DNA of 64,000 bases from Rubripirellula lacrimiformis (GCF_007741535.1 NZ_CP036525.1:3472001-3536000), one strand, 5' to 3'. Counted from the stretch's first letter, positions 17,066-27,228 are shown. A program made the numbers and translations. The notes: generated by a model from the letters alone, not told the origin.

Positions 17066-17248
17066 CTACTGACCGTCCGTGTTGTGTTTGGATGCGAGTT
17101 TCGCCCACGATTCTCTGGAACGCGTGAGCAAAGCGTCAATCAATCGATCGATTTCGGTCAGGTTCAGGGCGTCTGCCAAGGCATCCGCCACCAGCGAAAT
17201 ACCTTCGTTTTCGCCCGCAGCGATTCTCGGGTGCAACCATTGGTGCAA
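17066..17248 (-). CDS. Possible remnant of an unknown gene at the island edge
   Basis: The frame has protein-like composition (GISLVADALADALNLTEIDR, then LIDALLTRSRESWAKL) and stays open upstream through 17300, but only a TTG start (17248) and no ribosome-binding site are visible. It abuts the tRNA-like fragment at 17309, so it may be a gene cut by integration or decay. No family recognised. Confidence 0.25.
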   Translation of the reverse strand: MHQWLHPRIAAGENEGISLVADALADALNLTEIDRLIDALLTRSRESWAKLASKHNTDGQ

Positions 17249-17308
17249 CCAGTCGCGGTCGTCGCGCTGCGTCTTGTTGTAAGCCGCGTTCGCGTCGTTG
17301 GTGGAGGC

Positions 17309-17363
17309 GGTTGAGGGCCTAGTGGGAGTTCATCCCGTGGAGGTTCCGCTCCTCTCGGCCGCA
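17309..17363 (+). repeat. tRNA-Leu(GAG) 3' half, probable island attachment site
   Basis: The sequence reads like the second half of a leucine tRNA: anticodon loop TTGAGGG (17311-17317, anticodon GAG), 3' anticodon stem CCTAG, a class II variable arm around TGGGAGTTCATCCC, a T arm GGAGG-TTCCGCT-CCTCT (17339-17355), then acceptor strand CGGCCGC (17356-17362) and A. No matching 5' half is present: the 5' anticodon stem (GGCGG) pairs only partly and there is no GCGGCCG acceptor strand. The T loop lacks the usual RA after TTC, which suggests decay. A 3' tRNA half beside a terminator is what tRNA-targeting integration leaves at one end. Confidence 0.5.
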
Positions 17364-17370
17364 TCCGATA

Positions 17371-17396
17371 AACCCCGTGATTCACGGGGTTTTTTA
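17371..17396 (+). terminator. Rho-independent terminator behind the tRNA fragment
   Basis: AACCCCGT and ACGGGGTT form an 8-bp stem around GATTC, followed by a run of T (17390-17395). This is the normal position of a tRNA gene terminator and supports the reading of 17309-17363. Confidence 0.75.
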
Positions 17397-18263
17397 TGGC
17401 CGGCCGGAATTCCTCGATGTCGGGAAATTTGTTAGGCGAAGGTCGCTGGGTAGCGAACCGCTGCAAGGGTGTCGATTGAATCGAACTTTTAGCGGCGATG
17501 GTGAGCCGCTGGTCGTCAGGCCACGGGCATAGGAGGGGGGGATTCCCGGCCGCTCACGCGTCGCGGCGCACGAAATCGGCGAACCGCTGCATTTGGTTCG
17601 ATCGCAACGTCGGCATTTCAATATGTAGCGGAAAGACGCCCGCCCTCCGGTGACGCAATCGGCAGCTGTCGCCGCTGGCATAAGCTGGACTTGCCGCCAG
17701 ACGCCTCGTTCGCCAATTGGTTGCCTTTCGAAAATTCAATCTCCCAACTTCATCTGTCTTCGCCTCGCCTGTCGCAGCATTTACATAGCGCATGAAGTGA
17801 ACAGAGTTTCGAGGAAGTGGGGCAAGGCGAACGCTCATCACCACGGATCGACGCTCATCAAAAGCGGATACCTGATGCACGTGAATGATGAGTGTGTGGT
17901 TCGCGAAGATGAGTGTTCCCTTCTTTCGGCTCCAGTCCGACTGCGTCCATATTCTTCCGTGCCGACATTTCACGATTCACTCTTTCCGCTTCGAGCAGCC
18001 CATTGGAATTCTTCCCCCGCTCTCTAACTCTCTCCCCCGCAATCCGCGGCGCGGCGGGGGGGAGATGAATTGAATCGCGACACTGATTGATCGCTCATTG
18101 TTAAAATGTCGGCTGTGCAAACGACGGCGTCCGCCAGTGACGCTGGCGTGCTGGTTCGCCGTCAAGATTGGCTGCCAGGCACGACGGACGGTCGCCACCG
18201 AATCCTTTTTTAAATTCAAAGCAATCCTCAACGAGCATCCTTCACGAGTCGTGGTGATCCATC
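17397..18263. other. 870-base intergenic region with one dispersed repeat
   Basis: Frames crossing this stretch show no recognisable motif. The only structured element is the dispersed repeat at 18020-18104. The promoter of the methyltransferase gene should lie in the last 150 bases. Confidence 0.5.
18020..18104 (+). repeat. Dispersed intergenic repeat, copy 1
   Basis: It aligns with 29050-29136 over about 85 bases: a pyrimidine-rich ctctct..ctctccccc start, a GC hairpin (ccgcggcgcgg versus ccgctgcgcgg), then gagatga.ttgaatcg and gacactgattgatcgctc. Both copies lie between genes. Confidence 0.8.
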
Positions 18264-18878
18264 ATGGGATTTTATTCAAGAGTCGTCTTTCCTGCCTTCT
18301 ACGATTGTGTGATTGACAAGCCGTATTGGGACGAGCATCGAAAGCGACAATTGGCGGATGTGAGCGGCGAGATACTGGAGATCGGTGTTGGCACAGGACT
18401 GAATCTTCCGCACTACCCTGATCACGTTCGCAGGATTACCACCGTCGATCCGAATCCGGGCATGAATCGCAAACTGGCCAAGCGGATTGCTGCGTCCGAA
18501 ATCGAAGTCGATCGACGAATGCTGTCCAGCGAAGAACTTCCGTTCGATGACGAGACGTTTGACTGTGTGGTCAGCACCATCACAATGTGCAGCATCGTCA
18601 ACGTCGATCAGGCTCTGGGCGAACTTTTCAGAGTGCTGACGCCCGGCGGCCGATTCCAGTTCTTTGAGCACGGAGTCTGTCCCGACCCTGCGGTCCAGAG
18701 GCGGCAAGTGCGGTGGAACTGGCTTCAGGGAATGATCGGCGATGGTTGTCGGCTTGATCTGGACCTTGCTGCATTGCTGGCGAATCAATCCTTCACCACC
18801 GTAGAGATCGACAACTTCTACATGCCGCAGACGCCTCGCACGCACGGCTACATGTATCGCGGCATCGCAACGAAATGA
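18264..18878 (+). CDS. Class I SAM-dependent methyltransferase
   Basis: A 204-residue methyltransferase of the Methyltransf_11 type. The SAM-binding motif I is ILEIGVGTGLNLPHY (about residues 37-51), motif II ends in TVDPNPGM, the acidic segment is LPFDDETFDCVVSTITMCSI, and post-motif ELFRVLTPGGRFQFFEH is typical of small-molecule methyltransferases. The opening FYSRVVFPAFYDCVI, followed later by a C-terminal region around the MQGMIGDGCRLD-like segment, resembles METTL7-like and phospholipid methyltransferases. The substrate is not known. It stands alone, rightward, just outside the proposed island end. Confidence 0.9.
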   Translation: MGFYSRVVFPAFYDCVIDKPYWDEHRKRQLADVSGEILEIGVGTGLNLPHYPDHVRRITTVDPNPGMNRKLAKRIAASEIEVDRRMLSSEELPFDDETFDCVVSTITMCSIVNVDQALGELFRVLTPGGRFQFFEHGVCPDPAVQRRQVRWNWLQGMIGDGCRLDLDLAALLANQSFTTVEIDNFYMPQTPRTHGYMYRGIATK

Positions 18879-19302
18879 AGGCTCCGCCCCCAAGGACCGT
18901 TCCATGCCGTCGCTTCCACCAGTCCAATGTGCCGTTATCTAAAACGCAACTCGGCCAAGGCGTTCTTTGCGAACATACTTAGCGGCCAAGCGAATCGATT
19001 CCTCTGTTCTTTCTCGTGCGGATCGCCTCAGGCGTTCTAGACGCGATGCTTCTCGTAACCGCGACTGTCGGATCGGCCTTGGGGAAGCAATTCCCCTTTA
19101 CATTGGACGAGGCCGATTCGCTTGTCGTAAGGCATGCTTCCTGAAGAGCTGGCCGATCCAGTTGTCGAGCCGCAAAATGAACGCAACCACAGCGATCGGG
19201 ATTGCTGTTTGAGTTTACAATGGGCGAAACAATTCTTGGATCCGGGACGTTGCGAATTGAGTGCTCTTGGTTACTTGGGATCGATGACTTAGGTTGTTCG
19301 GC
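18879..19302. other. 420-base intergenic region, nothing recognised
   Basis: No coding or structured element is convincing here. It should hold the promoter of the ion-channel gene. Confidence 0.5.
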
Positions 19303-19998
19303 ATGAAGATGAAGCAAATCGTCGAAGGGGCGGACACATTGGCAGGTCGTGCATTCGACTTGTCAATTCAAGCGATGATCGTAGTCTCGATCGTTGCGTT
19401 CAGTGTTGAAACGCTTCCGAACCTTGAACCGAAGACTCAGTCGGTGCTGGCGGCGATTGAGCTGATTTGCGTCGCTATCTTTACGGTCGAGTACATCCTG
19501 AGGTTCGCTGTAGCGGACGATCGGGTTCAGTTCGTCACCAGCTTCTTCGGAGTGATCGACCTGTTAGCAGTCTTGCCGTTCTACCTAAGCCTCGGCATCG
19601 ACTTGCGATCCGTTCGCGCTTTCAGACTTCTTCGGCTGTTCCGGATCCTCAAGCTCGCACGATACAACAAAGCTGTCCAGCGGTTTCATCGAGCCATGGT
19701 GATCGCCCGTGAAGAACTCATCTTGTTTGGCGCCGTGGCGCTCATCCTTCTGTATTTGTCGTCGGTTGGCATCTATTACTTCGAGAGGGACGCTCAGCCG
19801 GAGGCGTTCCAAAGCGTCTTTCATTCGATGTGGTGGGCTGTGGCGACTCTGACCACGGTTGGTTATGGGGACATCTATCCGGTGACCGTCGGTGGGCGGT
19901 GCTTCACATTCTTTGTGTTGCTGGTGGGCCTCGGAATCGTATCGGTGCCCGCTGGCTTAGTGGCCTCTGCACTCAGCAAAGCACGAGAAGATGATTGA
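19303..19998 (+). CDS. Voltage-gated potassium channel (Kv-type, six transmembrane segments)
   Basis: A 231-residue inner-membrane channel. Segments S1 (about 20-40) and S2 (51-72) are followed by S3 (FFGVIDLLAVLPFYLSLGI), an S4 sensor with regularly spaced arginines (LRSVRAFRLLRLFRILKLAR), S5 (ILFGAVALILLYLSSVGIYY), the pore helix and the selectivity filter TTVGYGD, and S6 (FVLLVGLGIVSVPAGLVASAL). All elements of the family are present, with no cytoplasmic regulatory domain. ATG 19303 is chosen over the in-frame TTG at 19294. Array A follows 100 bases downstream. Confidence 0.95.
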   Translation: MKMKQIVEGADTLAGRAFDLSIQAMIVVSIVAFSVETLPNLEPKTQSVLAAIELICVAIFTVEYILRFAVADDRVQFVTSFFGVIDLLAVLPFYLSLGIDLRSVRAFRLLRLFRILKLARYNKAVQRFHRAMVIAREELILFGAVALILLYLSSVGIYYFERDAQPEAFQSVFHSMWWAVATLTTVGYGDIYPVTVGGRCFTFFVLLVGLGIVSVPAGLVASALSKAREDD

Positions 19999-20099
19999 TG
20001 ACGATCTGTCTGTTGGTCCTGGTTGTGTGAACATAGCAGCCGACTCTGGGGTCGCGATGACTCGCTGACACTGACGTTGGTGGTGCCGCAGCGATTATC

Positions 20100-21560
20100 A
20101 TGGATCAAGAACGTGCTTGGTCTCGATTCCGCCTAAAGGCGGTACTGCGAACGGTGGGTTGGTGGTGTGGTTGCCGGATCGGCGTCGCTTCGCTCCTTGA
20201 TCCGGCCTACTTTTGGTGCGGTGCTTGGTGCCGATTCCGCCTGAAGGCGGTACTACGAACGGAGGGGTGGCGGTGTGGATGCCGGATCGGCGTCGCTTCG
20301 CTCCTTGATCCGGCCTACTTTTGCTGCGGTGCTTGGTGCCTGTTCCGCCTGAAGAGTGCGTTTCGCTGACGACAGCCTCGGAGAGGCGAAAGCGTTGTGC
20401 CGGTGGCCTCGGCCACCGGATTTGACATCGACCAATGATTTTCTTGTCCGGGCCGCCGGAGCGCGGCCCGGCCGAGAAGATCAGGATTGCGACAGTCATC
20501 GGTTACCGTGGGGCCTGCCCCACGGCAAATAGCTGCCGCCGCTCCGCGGCTAGGTTGGACGCTCTCTGAAGGCGGTACTGCGAACGGTGCTTGGTGCCTG
20601 TTCCGCCTGAAGAGTGCGTTTCGCTGACGACAGCCTCGGAGAGGCGAAAGCGTTGTGCCGGTGGCCTCGGCCACCGGATTTGCCATCGACCAATGATTTT
20701 CTTGGCCGGGCCGCCGGAGGGCGGCCCGGCCGAGAAGATCAGGATTGCGACAGTCATCGGTTACCGTGGGGCCTGCCCCACGGCAAATAGCTGCCGCCGC
20801 TCCGCGGCTAGGTTGGACGCTCTCTAAAGGCGGTACTACGAACGGTGGGGTGGTGGTGTGGTTGCCGGATCGGCGTCGCTTCGCTCCTTGATCCGGCCTA
20901 CATTTGGTGCGGTGCTTGGTGCCTGTTCCGCCTGAAGCGTGCGTTTCGCTGACAACAGCCTCGGAGAGGCGAAAGCGTTGTGCCGGTTGCCTCGGCCACC
21001 GGATTTGACATCGACCAATGATTTTCTTGGCCGGGCCGCCGGAGCGCGGCCCGGCCGAGAAGATCAGGATTGCGACAGTCATCGGTTACTGTGGGGCCTG
21101 CCCCACGGCAAATAGCTGCCGCCGCTCCGCGGCTAGGTTGGACGCTCTCTGAAGGCGGTGCTACGAACGGTGGGGTGGTGGCGTGATTGCCGGATCGGCG
21201 TCGCTTCGCTCCTTGTTCCGGCCTACTTTTGCTGCGTTGCTTGGTGCCGATTCCGCCTGAAGCGTGCGTTTCACTTACAACAGCCTCGGAGAGGCGAAAG
21301 CATTGTGCCGGTGGCCTCGGCCACCGGATTTGACATCGACCAATGATTTTCTCGGCCGGGCCGCCGGAGGGCGGCCCGGCCGAGAAGATTAGGATTGCGA
21401 CAGTCATCGGTTACCGTGGGGCCTGCCCCACGGCAAATAGCTGCCGCCGCTCCGCGGCTAGGTTGGACGCTCTCTGAAGGCGGTACTGCGAACGGTGGGG
21501 TGGTGGTGTGGTTGCCGGATCGGCGTCGCTTCGCTCCTTGATCCGGCCTACATGCTACAT
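20100..21560 (+). repeat. Tandem array A of hairpin modules (units 260-325 bp)
   Basis: The marker cagtcatcggtta recurs at 20491, 20751, 21076 and 21401, giving spacings of 260, 325 and 325. Each unit strings together short perfect hairpins: CCGCCTgaAGGCGG type, GCCTCggaGAGGC, CCGGTGGCC-tc-GGCCACCGG, GGGCCGCC...GGCGGCCC, CCGTGGGGC-GCCCCACGG and GCCGC-tcc-GCGGC. The 65-base difference is a module with GGATC...GATCC arms (ccggatcggcgtcgcttcg...ttgatccgg). Unit lengths are not multiples of three and the frames crossing it are broken, so it is non-coding. It lies between two rightward genes. Confidence 0.9.
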
Positions 21561-21694
21561 GCCTCGTCCTATGTCGCAGCATCCATGGATGGAGGTTGTT
21601 GGGCATCGCTGCTGGGGAAAAACATACATGGCGATTGGTGTGTCCGTTAGGATCGACGGGGTTCTCGTTTCTTGACGATTGGCGGAGATTGCAA

Positions 21695-24595
21695 ATGTTG
21701 ATTCGTAGGTTGGTTGCGATCGTGGTGGTTGCTGGCGTGTATCTGTCCGGCACTGGCTCTGTTTTGCATGCTGAAACACCTGCCAAGGATTGGATTCGGG
21801 GAACGTTGGATCAATTGCAGGTTTGTTTGCGAGGCGAGGTCTTTCTTCCGGATGGTCAGCCAGCACAGGACATGGTTCTTGGAGGTGGCATCAACTCCGT
21901 CCTGGCGTCTCAGTCGCTGAATGCCGTCGTCGATGGCAATTGCTTCGAGATGTGGATCCCGGTGAACCAACAACGGTGGCATTCGATGTGGCTGCGAGTT
22001 GCGTCGAAGGACGGCGCACTGGTCGGTTATCAACGTGTCCGCATGCATCAGATTCGTCAGGCCGCGATTGACGGCATCAAGATGACGCTGCAGCGTCCGA
22101 CGCGAGAATTGAAAGTGAGAGTCACGCATCAAGGCCAGGTGATTCCCGCTGCGGCTGTCAAAGTCGATCTAGGGTTCGGGATCGAACTACACGAGCGAAC
22201 GGGGGCCGACGGGATCGCGGTTTTTCGACTTCTCTCCACTCAAAAGCCGTATCGGATGACGGTGTGGACCGACGACTATCGCGTTGGCGGATTTAGTTTT
22301 AATCGAAAACCAACGCGTGACCCATCCGCAGATCAGCATGATGTGGAACTGAGCCAATGTCGCGATCAAACACTTCGGTTGGTGGATCAGGATGGGGCAC
22401 CCGTGCCTGACATCCCCTTCGTGCTGCAGATGGCAAAGATGCCCTACAACAACTACATCGGAACCAACGAAAACTCGCAGTTGACAACCGATAAGAATGG
22501 CGAAGTCCACTATCAGTGGTTTCCCGATTGGGATCGGCACCATTTCTATCCCGAACTGCAAACCAGCAACTGGGTGCGGGATGGCGAGGTGGAGATGGTC
22601 GGTGGCGTTGCCGTTTGGAAGTTGAGAAAAGGGACCGTTCGAAAACGAATCATCGGCCGAACGGTGTTGCAAGGATCTTCCGAAAACAAAGGTTTCTTTG
22701 TGACTCTGCGATCGTTCCAGGGAGAACAAGAAAACCATTCGGACTTGCTAACCGTGTTCGCCGACACAAAGGGCGAGTTCGCTTTGGATGTGCTACCCAA
22801 TGCAACCTACTGTGCTTGGACGCTGGATTCCCAATGGGTCGGTGAACTGAGTCACTTGATTCCTTATCAGTCAGAGAGCGATCAAGTGACGGCGCCCAAG
22901 CTTGTCGTGAAGCGAGGTCAAATGGTGAAGGTGATCGCAAGATCGGGCGAGACCGAAAGGCCATACGCGGACTTGGCGATTGGCTTTCAACGAGAGCATC
23001 GATATACGTGGCAGGAGGACGGGGAAGAACGCAGTGGCGTGGGGGGACCCCAATGGTTTGAGCCAACGAATGCCGAGGGTGTCGCCACGACGTTCACACT
23101 TCCCGGAGTGTTGCGAACTCGAGTCAGCACGCCCTTGTGGCGGACGGCAACCGAGGTCGAAGTTGCTGAAAGCACCGATCCGACGGTCATCCGATTGCAT
23201 CGCGAGGTTGACAAGAAACGGACCGTGACGGGCAAACTGGTGCTCAGCGAAGCTGTTCGATCGAGTTTGGAAGGTGCTGAAATCAAGATCGGTTCCATCG
23301 ATGGAGAGAATGCCGACGAGCAAGCGTTCGTCGTCAATCAGGACGGAGCGTTTTCCTTCGAGACTCGTTCAACCAAGATCGGAATCTTCGCCAGCACGCG
23401 GGATGGCAAAGCTGCGGTTGCGGAAGTGATCGAAAAGTTTGATTCACCCATCGAGTTGCGATTGCAGCCGACGGTCGACTATCACGGGCAGTTGTTGGGC
23501 GACGCCGATCAGCCACTGGCGTGGCACAAAGTCTGGGCGAGCGTCCAGATTGTGGGCGAGGTGGATTTCACCAGACGCAATTTCTTCTCCACACGTTTCT
23601 ACGTAAAGCAAATCGAGACAATGACCGACTCATTCGGCAACTATACGCTCGCGAATCTGCCTAGCGAAGTGACGATTGGTCTCCGTACGGACGCGATCGA
23701 CGGCTCGGCTGCAACGCGTTATCTGGACGACCTGTATCTAGAGCGCGGAGAGACCCGTCCGCTCGCCGTCAGCCACTTGGGCAAAAAAAGTGGCTCGGCG
23801 AAAGCTCCATTGGGACGTCGGTATGCAGCGACACTTCGAGACTGTTCCTTGATGGGATTTCGCATGATGCTGATCACGTCGGCTGGTGACAAACCGTCGA
23901 CTGAGTTCATCGGCAAGAACTTGATGAACTATCGAAACAACCAAGATGTAACTTCGTTCATGCAGCTGGTCGTGGAGGGCAGCCCGCACGACCTGCCGCC
24001 GTCGGATATCGTATTCCTGAAGGAACAAGATTTTCCGTTGCCCGATGCTGGCAGTGTGATGGCATTCGCAATCGACTCGCGAGGCAACGAACTGGGGCGT
24101 TTGGCATTGGACGTGGCCGAGGACGGGGCAGCCGAAAAGGCCGCTGATTTCGTCCATCGGCATTTGCCGGACCAGGTCGATGCGGAGACGAAGTGGGACG
24201 AGGCGTTCGATGAAGCCAAGACGTCGCGGCGAAAGGTCTGGGCCCGCATCAGCCAACGCTATTGTGGTCCCTGTTTCCGGATGGCCCGTTGGTTAGACGA
24301 CAACCAAGATCTGCTGGCCAAAGACTATGTGATGCTAAAGATCGATAATGTGCGGGACAAGAACGGAGTTTCGGTTGCCGATCGGCTGACCCGTGGTGGT
24401 CAGCACGGCGTCCCGTTCCACGCGATCTTCGATGTCGATCAGGATCTGTTGGTGGACAGTGAAGGACCGCTCGGCAATATCGGCCATCCCAGTGGTTTCG
24501 AGGGCAAAAAGTACTTGCGGACGATGCTGATGCAGACTCGTCAACGTTTGGCGGACGCAGAGGTCGACATCATCGTTGCCAGCCTAAGTGATTGA
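21695..24595 (+). CDS. Large secreted carboxypeptidase-regulatory-like/thioredoxin-like protein
   Basis: A 966-residue exported protein. Signal peptide MLIRRLVAIVVVAGVYLSG ends near SVLHAE. Several beta-rich repeats follow (for example REVFLPDGQPAQDM-type and GQVIPAAAVKVDLGF segments) that look like carboxypeptidase-regulatory or bacterial Ig-like folds. Near the C-terminus a thioredoxin-like domain keeps the CxxC motif (RISQRYCGPCFRMARWLDD) and continues to GVPFHAIFDVDQDLL. It probably acts outside the inner membrane in thiol-disulfide chemistry on a carbohydrate- or protein-binding scaffold. ATG 21695 is chosen because GGAG lies eight bases before it and the signal peptide begins there. The frame is open for 33 codons further upstream. 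Confidence 0.88.
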   Translation: MLIRRLVAIVVVAGVYLSGTGSVLHAETPAKDWIRGTLDQLQVCLRGEVFLPDGQPAQDMVLGGGINSVLASQSLNAVVDGNCFEMWIPVNQQRWHSMWLRVASKDGALVGYQRVRMHQIRQAAIDGIKMTLQRPTRELKVRVTHQGQVIPAAAVKVDLGFGIELHERTGADGIAVFRLLSTQKPYRMTVWTDDYRVGGFSFNRKPTRDPSADQHDVELSQCRDQTLRLVDQDGAPVPDIPFVLQMAKMPYNNYIGTNENSQLTTDKNGEVHYQWFPDWDRHHFYPELQTSNWVRDGEVEMVGGVAVWKLRKGTVRKRIIGRTVLQGSSENKGFFVTLRSFQGEQENHSDLLTVFADTKGEFALDVLPNATYCAWTLDSQWVGELSHLIPYQSESDQVTAPKLVVKRGQMVKVIARSGETERPYADLAIGFQREHRYTWQEDGEERSGVGGPQWFEPTNAEGVATTFTLPGVLRTRVSTPLWRTATEVEVAESTDPTVIRLHREVDKKRTVTGKLVLSEAVRSSLEGAEIKIGSIDGENADEQAFVVNQDGAFSFETRSTKIGIFASTRDGKAAVAEVIEKFDSPIELRLQPTVDYHGQLLGDADQPLAWHKVWASVQIVGEVDFTRRNFFSTRFYVKQIETMTDSFGNYTLANLPSEVTIGLRTDAIDGSAATRYLDDLYLERGETRPLAVSHLGKKSGSAKAPLGRRYAATLRDCSLMGFRMMLITSAGDKPSTEFIGKNLMNYRNNQDVTSFMQLVVEGSPHDLPPSDIVFLKEQDFPLPDAGSVMAFAIDSRGNELGRLALDVAEDGAAEKAADFVHRHLPDQVDAETKWDEAFDEAKTSRRKVWARISQRYCGPCFRMARWLDDNQDLLAKDYVMLKIDNVRDKNGVSVADRLTRGGQHGVPFHAIFDVDQDLLVDSEGPLGNIGHPSGFEGKKYLRTMLMQTRQRLADAEVDIIVASLSD

Positions 24596-24689
24596 GCATT
24601 TCGCCAGGAGAGATTGGGGGGGATGCCGTCGATCGAGATCGCGTCGTCGACGAATTCCATGGGTTGGTCTTTCACGCTAAACTGATCGA

Positions 24690-24995
24690 ATGAATGCACC
24701 GCAACCCAATAATCCGCTCCACGGGATCACGCTGGAGGCGATCCTGAACTACTTGGTCGCCGAGTATGGATGGGAGGAATTGGGGGACCGCATCCAGGTC
24801 CATTGTTTCAATTTCGACCCGAGCGTGAAGAGCAGTTTGAAGTTTCTGCGGAAGACGGCTTGGGCACGAGCGAAGGTGGAACGGTTGTATCTGGATTCGA
24901 TCAGCTACGAACAGCGGCACGGTAAACGGCCCTCCGCACCGGAAGTCGGCGAGAGCATTCCCGACAATGTCTGGGATCGCGGGCGGTCGAAGTAG
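24690..24995 (+). CDS. VF530 family (DUF2132) DNA-binding protein
   Basis: A 101-residue protein. The segment [20 protein letters not shown], then GWEELGDRI and [18 protein letters not shown] is the diagnostic core of the VF530/DUF2132 family, a small helical fold for which DNA binding has been proposed. The last 25 residues ([20 protein letters not shown]) are a variable tail. It is a stand-alone gene. Function in the cell is not established for the family. Confidence 0.93.
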   Translation: MNAPQPNNPLHGITLEAILNYLVAEYGWEELGDRIQVHCFNFDPSVKSSLKFLRKTAWARAKVERLYLDSISYEQRHGKRPSAPEVGESIPDNVWDRGRSK

Positions 24996-25225
24996 TCGCC
25001 ACCGACGCAGGCAGCGGCAGAAAAACGAACGCCGCCAAACCGATCATCCACGAGTCGACATTACATTCGGATCGTCCGGTTGGGTTCTCGATTGAATGCT
25101 ACGGTCAAATGCTTTGGGCGAAGCTTGCTGCGTTGCTGCTGCTTTTGATTTCGAGTCCAATGGTCCGTGAGGATCGCGGCGCATGATCCACCATGGCATG
25201 AACTCCAGAACAAAGTGCGAATCGC

Positions 25226-26386
25226 ATGAGAACACTGACTGTCGCGATGCACGGTGTGACCGGGAGGATGGGGACCAACCAACACTTCATCCGATCCATT
25301 CTGGCGATCATGCGTCAGGGCGGCGTGACGACAAGTGGTGGCGAGACCATCGGTATCAAACCAATTCTTTTGGGACGCGATGCTGCGAAGCTAAAACACT
25401 TGGCTGAATCGGTTGCGAATGAACAGATCGGCCATCATGTCGACTGGTCGACGGATGTTGACAGCGTCATTTCCGACGCCAGCGTCGATATCGTGTTTGA
25501 TTCGTCGAGCACACAGATGCGTGCGTCGATGGTGCGGAAGGCGGCTGAACATGGCAAAGCGGTCTACTGCGAAAAACCGATTGCGATCGATACGGACGAA
25601 GCAATCGCGCTAGCCGAAACGTGTGAATCGGCTGGCATCCGAAACGGCGTTGTCCAAGACAAGCTATGGTTGCCCGGTGTCCGGAAATTGCGAATGCTTC
25701 GCGACCAAGGTTTCTTTGGCGACATTCTTAGCGTACGCGGCGAATTTGGTTACTGGGTTTTTACCGGCCACGATCCCGATCAACCGCCTCAGCGTCCGTC
25801 GTGGAACTATCGCAGCGAAGACGGCGGCGGGATGATGATCGACATGTTCTGTCACTGGCAGTACCTGATCGGTGACCTGTTCGGTCCGATCGATCGAGTG
25901 CTTGCGCATGCCGCGGTCGACATCCCCGAACGGATTGACGAATCGGGCAAGCCGTATCCATGCACCGCCGACGATTCGGCGTACGCCATCTTTGTGACCA
26001 AGAGCGGCGTGACCTGCCAGTTCAATAGTTCATGGACCACTCGGGTGCGACGCGATGACTTGCTGACGATCCAGGTTGATGGGACCAAGGGGTCGGCGGT
26101 GGCCGGGCTTCGTGAGTGTTTGGTGCAGGACATGGAATCGACGCCGCGGCCAACCTGGAACCCCGACATTCCACAACCAATCGATTTCTACAGCGGTTGG
26201 GAACAACTGTCGGATCAGACGAATTACGACAATGCCTTCAAGATCCAGTGGGAACTGTTTCTGCGGCATGTTGCCGGTGATGGTGAATTCCCATGGTCGC
26301 TTCGCAGCGGTGCCCACGGCGTCGCGTTGGCCAACGCGGGCGAGACATCGTGGCGGCAACAGCGTTGGGTGTCGATCGAGTCATGA
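25226..26386 (+). CDS. Gfo/Idh/MocA-family NAD(P)-dependent oxidoreductase
   Basis: A 386-residue cytoplasmic oxidoreductase. The N-terminal Rossmann domain begins [13 protein letters not shown] and includes the family's EKP motif ([18 protein letters not shown]). The C-terminal domain carries the [21 protein letters not shown] segment where MocA-type enzymes place the catalytic Asp/His. Such enzymes oxidise or epimerise sugars and inositols. Its stop overlaps the start of the next gene (ATGA), so the two are coupled and probably act in one sugar-degradation step. The substrate is not evident. Confidence 0.93.
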   Translation: MRTLTVAMHGVTGRMGTNQHFIRSILAIMRQGGVTTSGGETIGIKPILLGRDAAKLKHLAESVANEQIGHHVDWSTDVDSVISDASVDIVFDSSSTQMRASMVRKAAEHGKAVYCEKPIAIDTDEAIALAETCESAGIRNGVVQDKLWLPGVRKLRMLRDQGFFGDILSVRGEFGYWVFTGHDPDQPPQRPSWNYRSEDGGGMMIDMFCHWQYLIGDLFGPIDRVLAHAAVDIPERIDESGKPYPCTADDSAYAIFVTKSGVTCQFNSSWTTRVRRDDLLTIQVDGTKGSAVAGLRECLVQDMESTPRPTWNPDIPQPIDFYSGWEQLSDQTNYDNAFKIQWELFLRHVAGDGEFPWSLRSGAHGVALANAGETSWRQQRWVSIES

Positions 26387-27228
26387 ATGAAACGAACCCA
26401 CACCAAACGACATCACCCGAACTCAGTCGTTTAGCCGTGCATACGATCACGACCAAACCCTGGTCATTTGCCGAAGCGGCAGATCAGTATTCGCGGCAAG
26501 GAATCGGTGGGATCAGCGTTTGGGTGGAAGCGATCGATGGGATCCAACCAACCACCGCACGGCAGATCGTAGACGACGCCGGGTTGAAAGTTCCGGCATT
26601 GGTGCGAGGCGGGTTCTTTTGCGCGGGCGACCAACGCCAGCGAGATGGACGAATCGATCACAACCTGCGGTTGCTAGAAACCGCTGCCGAACTGGGCGCC
26701 GAAATGTTGGTGCTGGTCGTCGGTGCGACGCCAGGCGTGGCTCTTGAAACCCAACGCGGTTGGGTGCGCGAAGGCATCGAACAAATTCTTCCGCAAGCTT
26801 CCTCGCTGAACGTGCGGCTGGCCATCGAACCGCTGCATCCGATGTACGCGGCCGACAAGAGTTGCATCAACCGAATCACGGAAGCTCGTCAAATTTGTGA
26901 AGCGATCGACGATCCCGTTCTAGGCGTCGCAGTGGACGTCTATCACGTTTGGTGGGACCCGGATCTGGCGATCGAGATCGAGTTGATAGGGGCGCAGAAC
27001 CGCATCTTCGGCTTTCACATCTGTGATTGGCGTGTTCCGACCCGAGACATGCTGAACGATCGCGCGCTGATGGGCGAAGGCTGCATCGACATCCGGTCCA
27101 TTCGCGCCATGGTCGAAGCCGCTGGGTTTGACGGCTGGAACGAAGTCGAAATTTTCTCGGAAGAACACTGGCGCGGGGACCAGAAGCAGTTTCTAAAGCG
27201 GATCGTCGAAAGCTACTGCGATTGCTGA
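26383..27228 (+). CDS. Sugar phosphate isomerase/epimerase-type TIM barrel
   Basis: About 281 residues from the ATG at 26383, which overlaps the previous stop. The protein has the xylose-isomerase-like fold: strands at [38 protein letters not shown] (metal-ligand Glu), [12 protein letters not shown] (Asp/His), and [12 protein letters not shown], ending in [11 protein letters not shown]. The Glu-Asp-His-Glu metal-site pattern is complete. It forms an operon with the oxidoreductase, a pairing common in inositol- or keto-sugar catabolism. The frame is open for 30 codons upstream, inside the preceding gene, and those are not used. Confidence 0.92.
   Translation: MNETNPHQTTSPELSRLAVHTITTKPWSFAEAADQYSRQGIGGISVWVEAIDGIQPTTARQIVDDAGLKVPALVRGGFFCAGDQRQRDGRIDHNLRLLETAAELGAEMLVLVVGATPGVALETQRGWVREGIEQILPQASSLNVRLAIEPLHPMYAADKSCINRITEARQICEAIDDPVLGVAVDVYHVWWDPDLAIEIELIGAQNRIFGFHICDWRVPTRDMLNDRALMGEGCIDIRSIRAMVEAAGFDGWNEVEIFSEEHWRGDQKQFLKRIVESYCDC

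Noticed and set aside
17309-17363. A complete tRNA gene at this place
   Set aside because: No matching 5' acceptor strand or D arm can be folded upstream; only the 3' half is recognisable.
20100-21560. Several open frames of 60-255 codons within array A
   Set aside because: They simply repeat the same translated hairpins in several frames, and unit lengths are not multiples of three.
20100-21560. Array A or B as a CRISPR array
   Set aside because: Units are more than 250 bp, lack unique spacers of 30-40 bases, and no cas gene is near.
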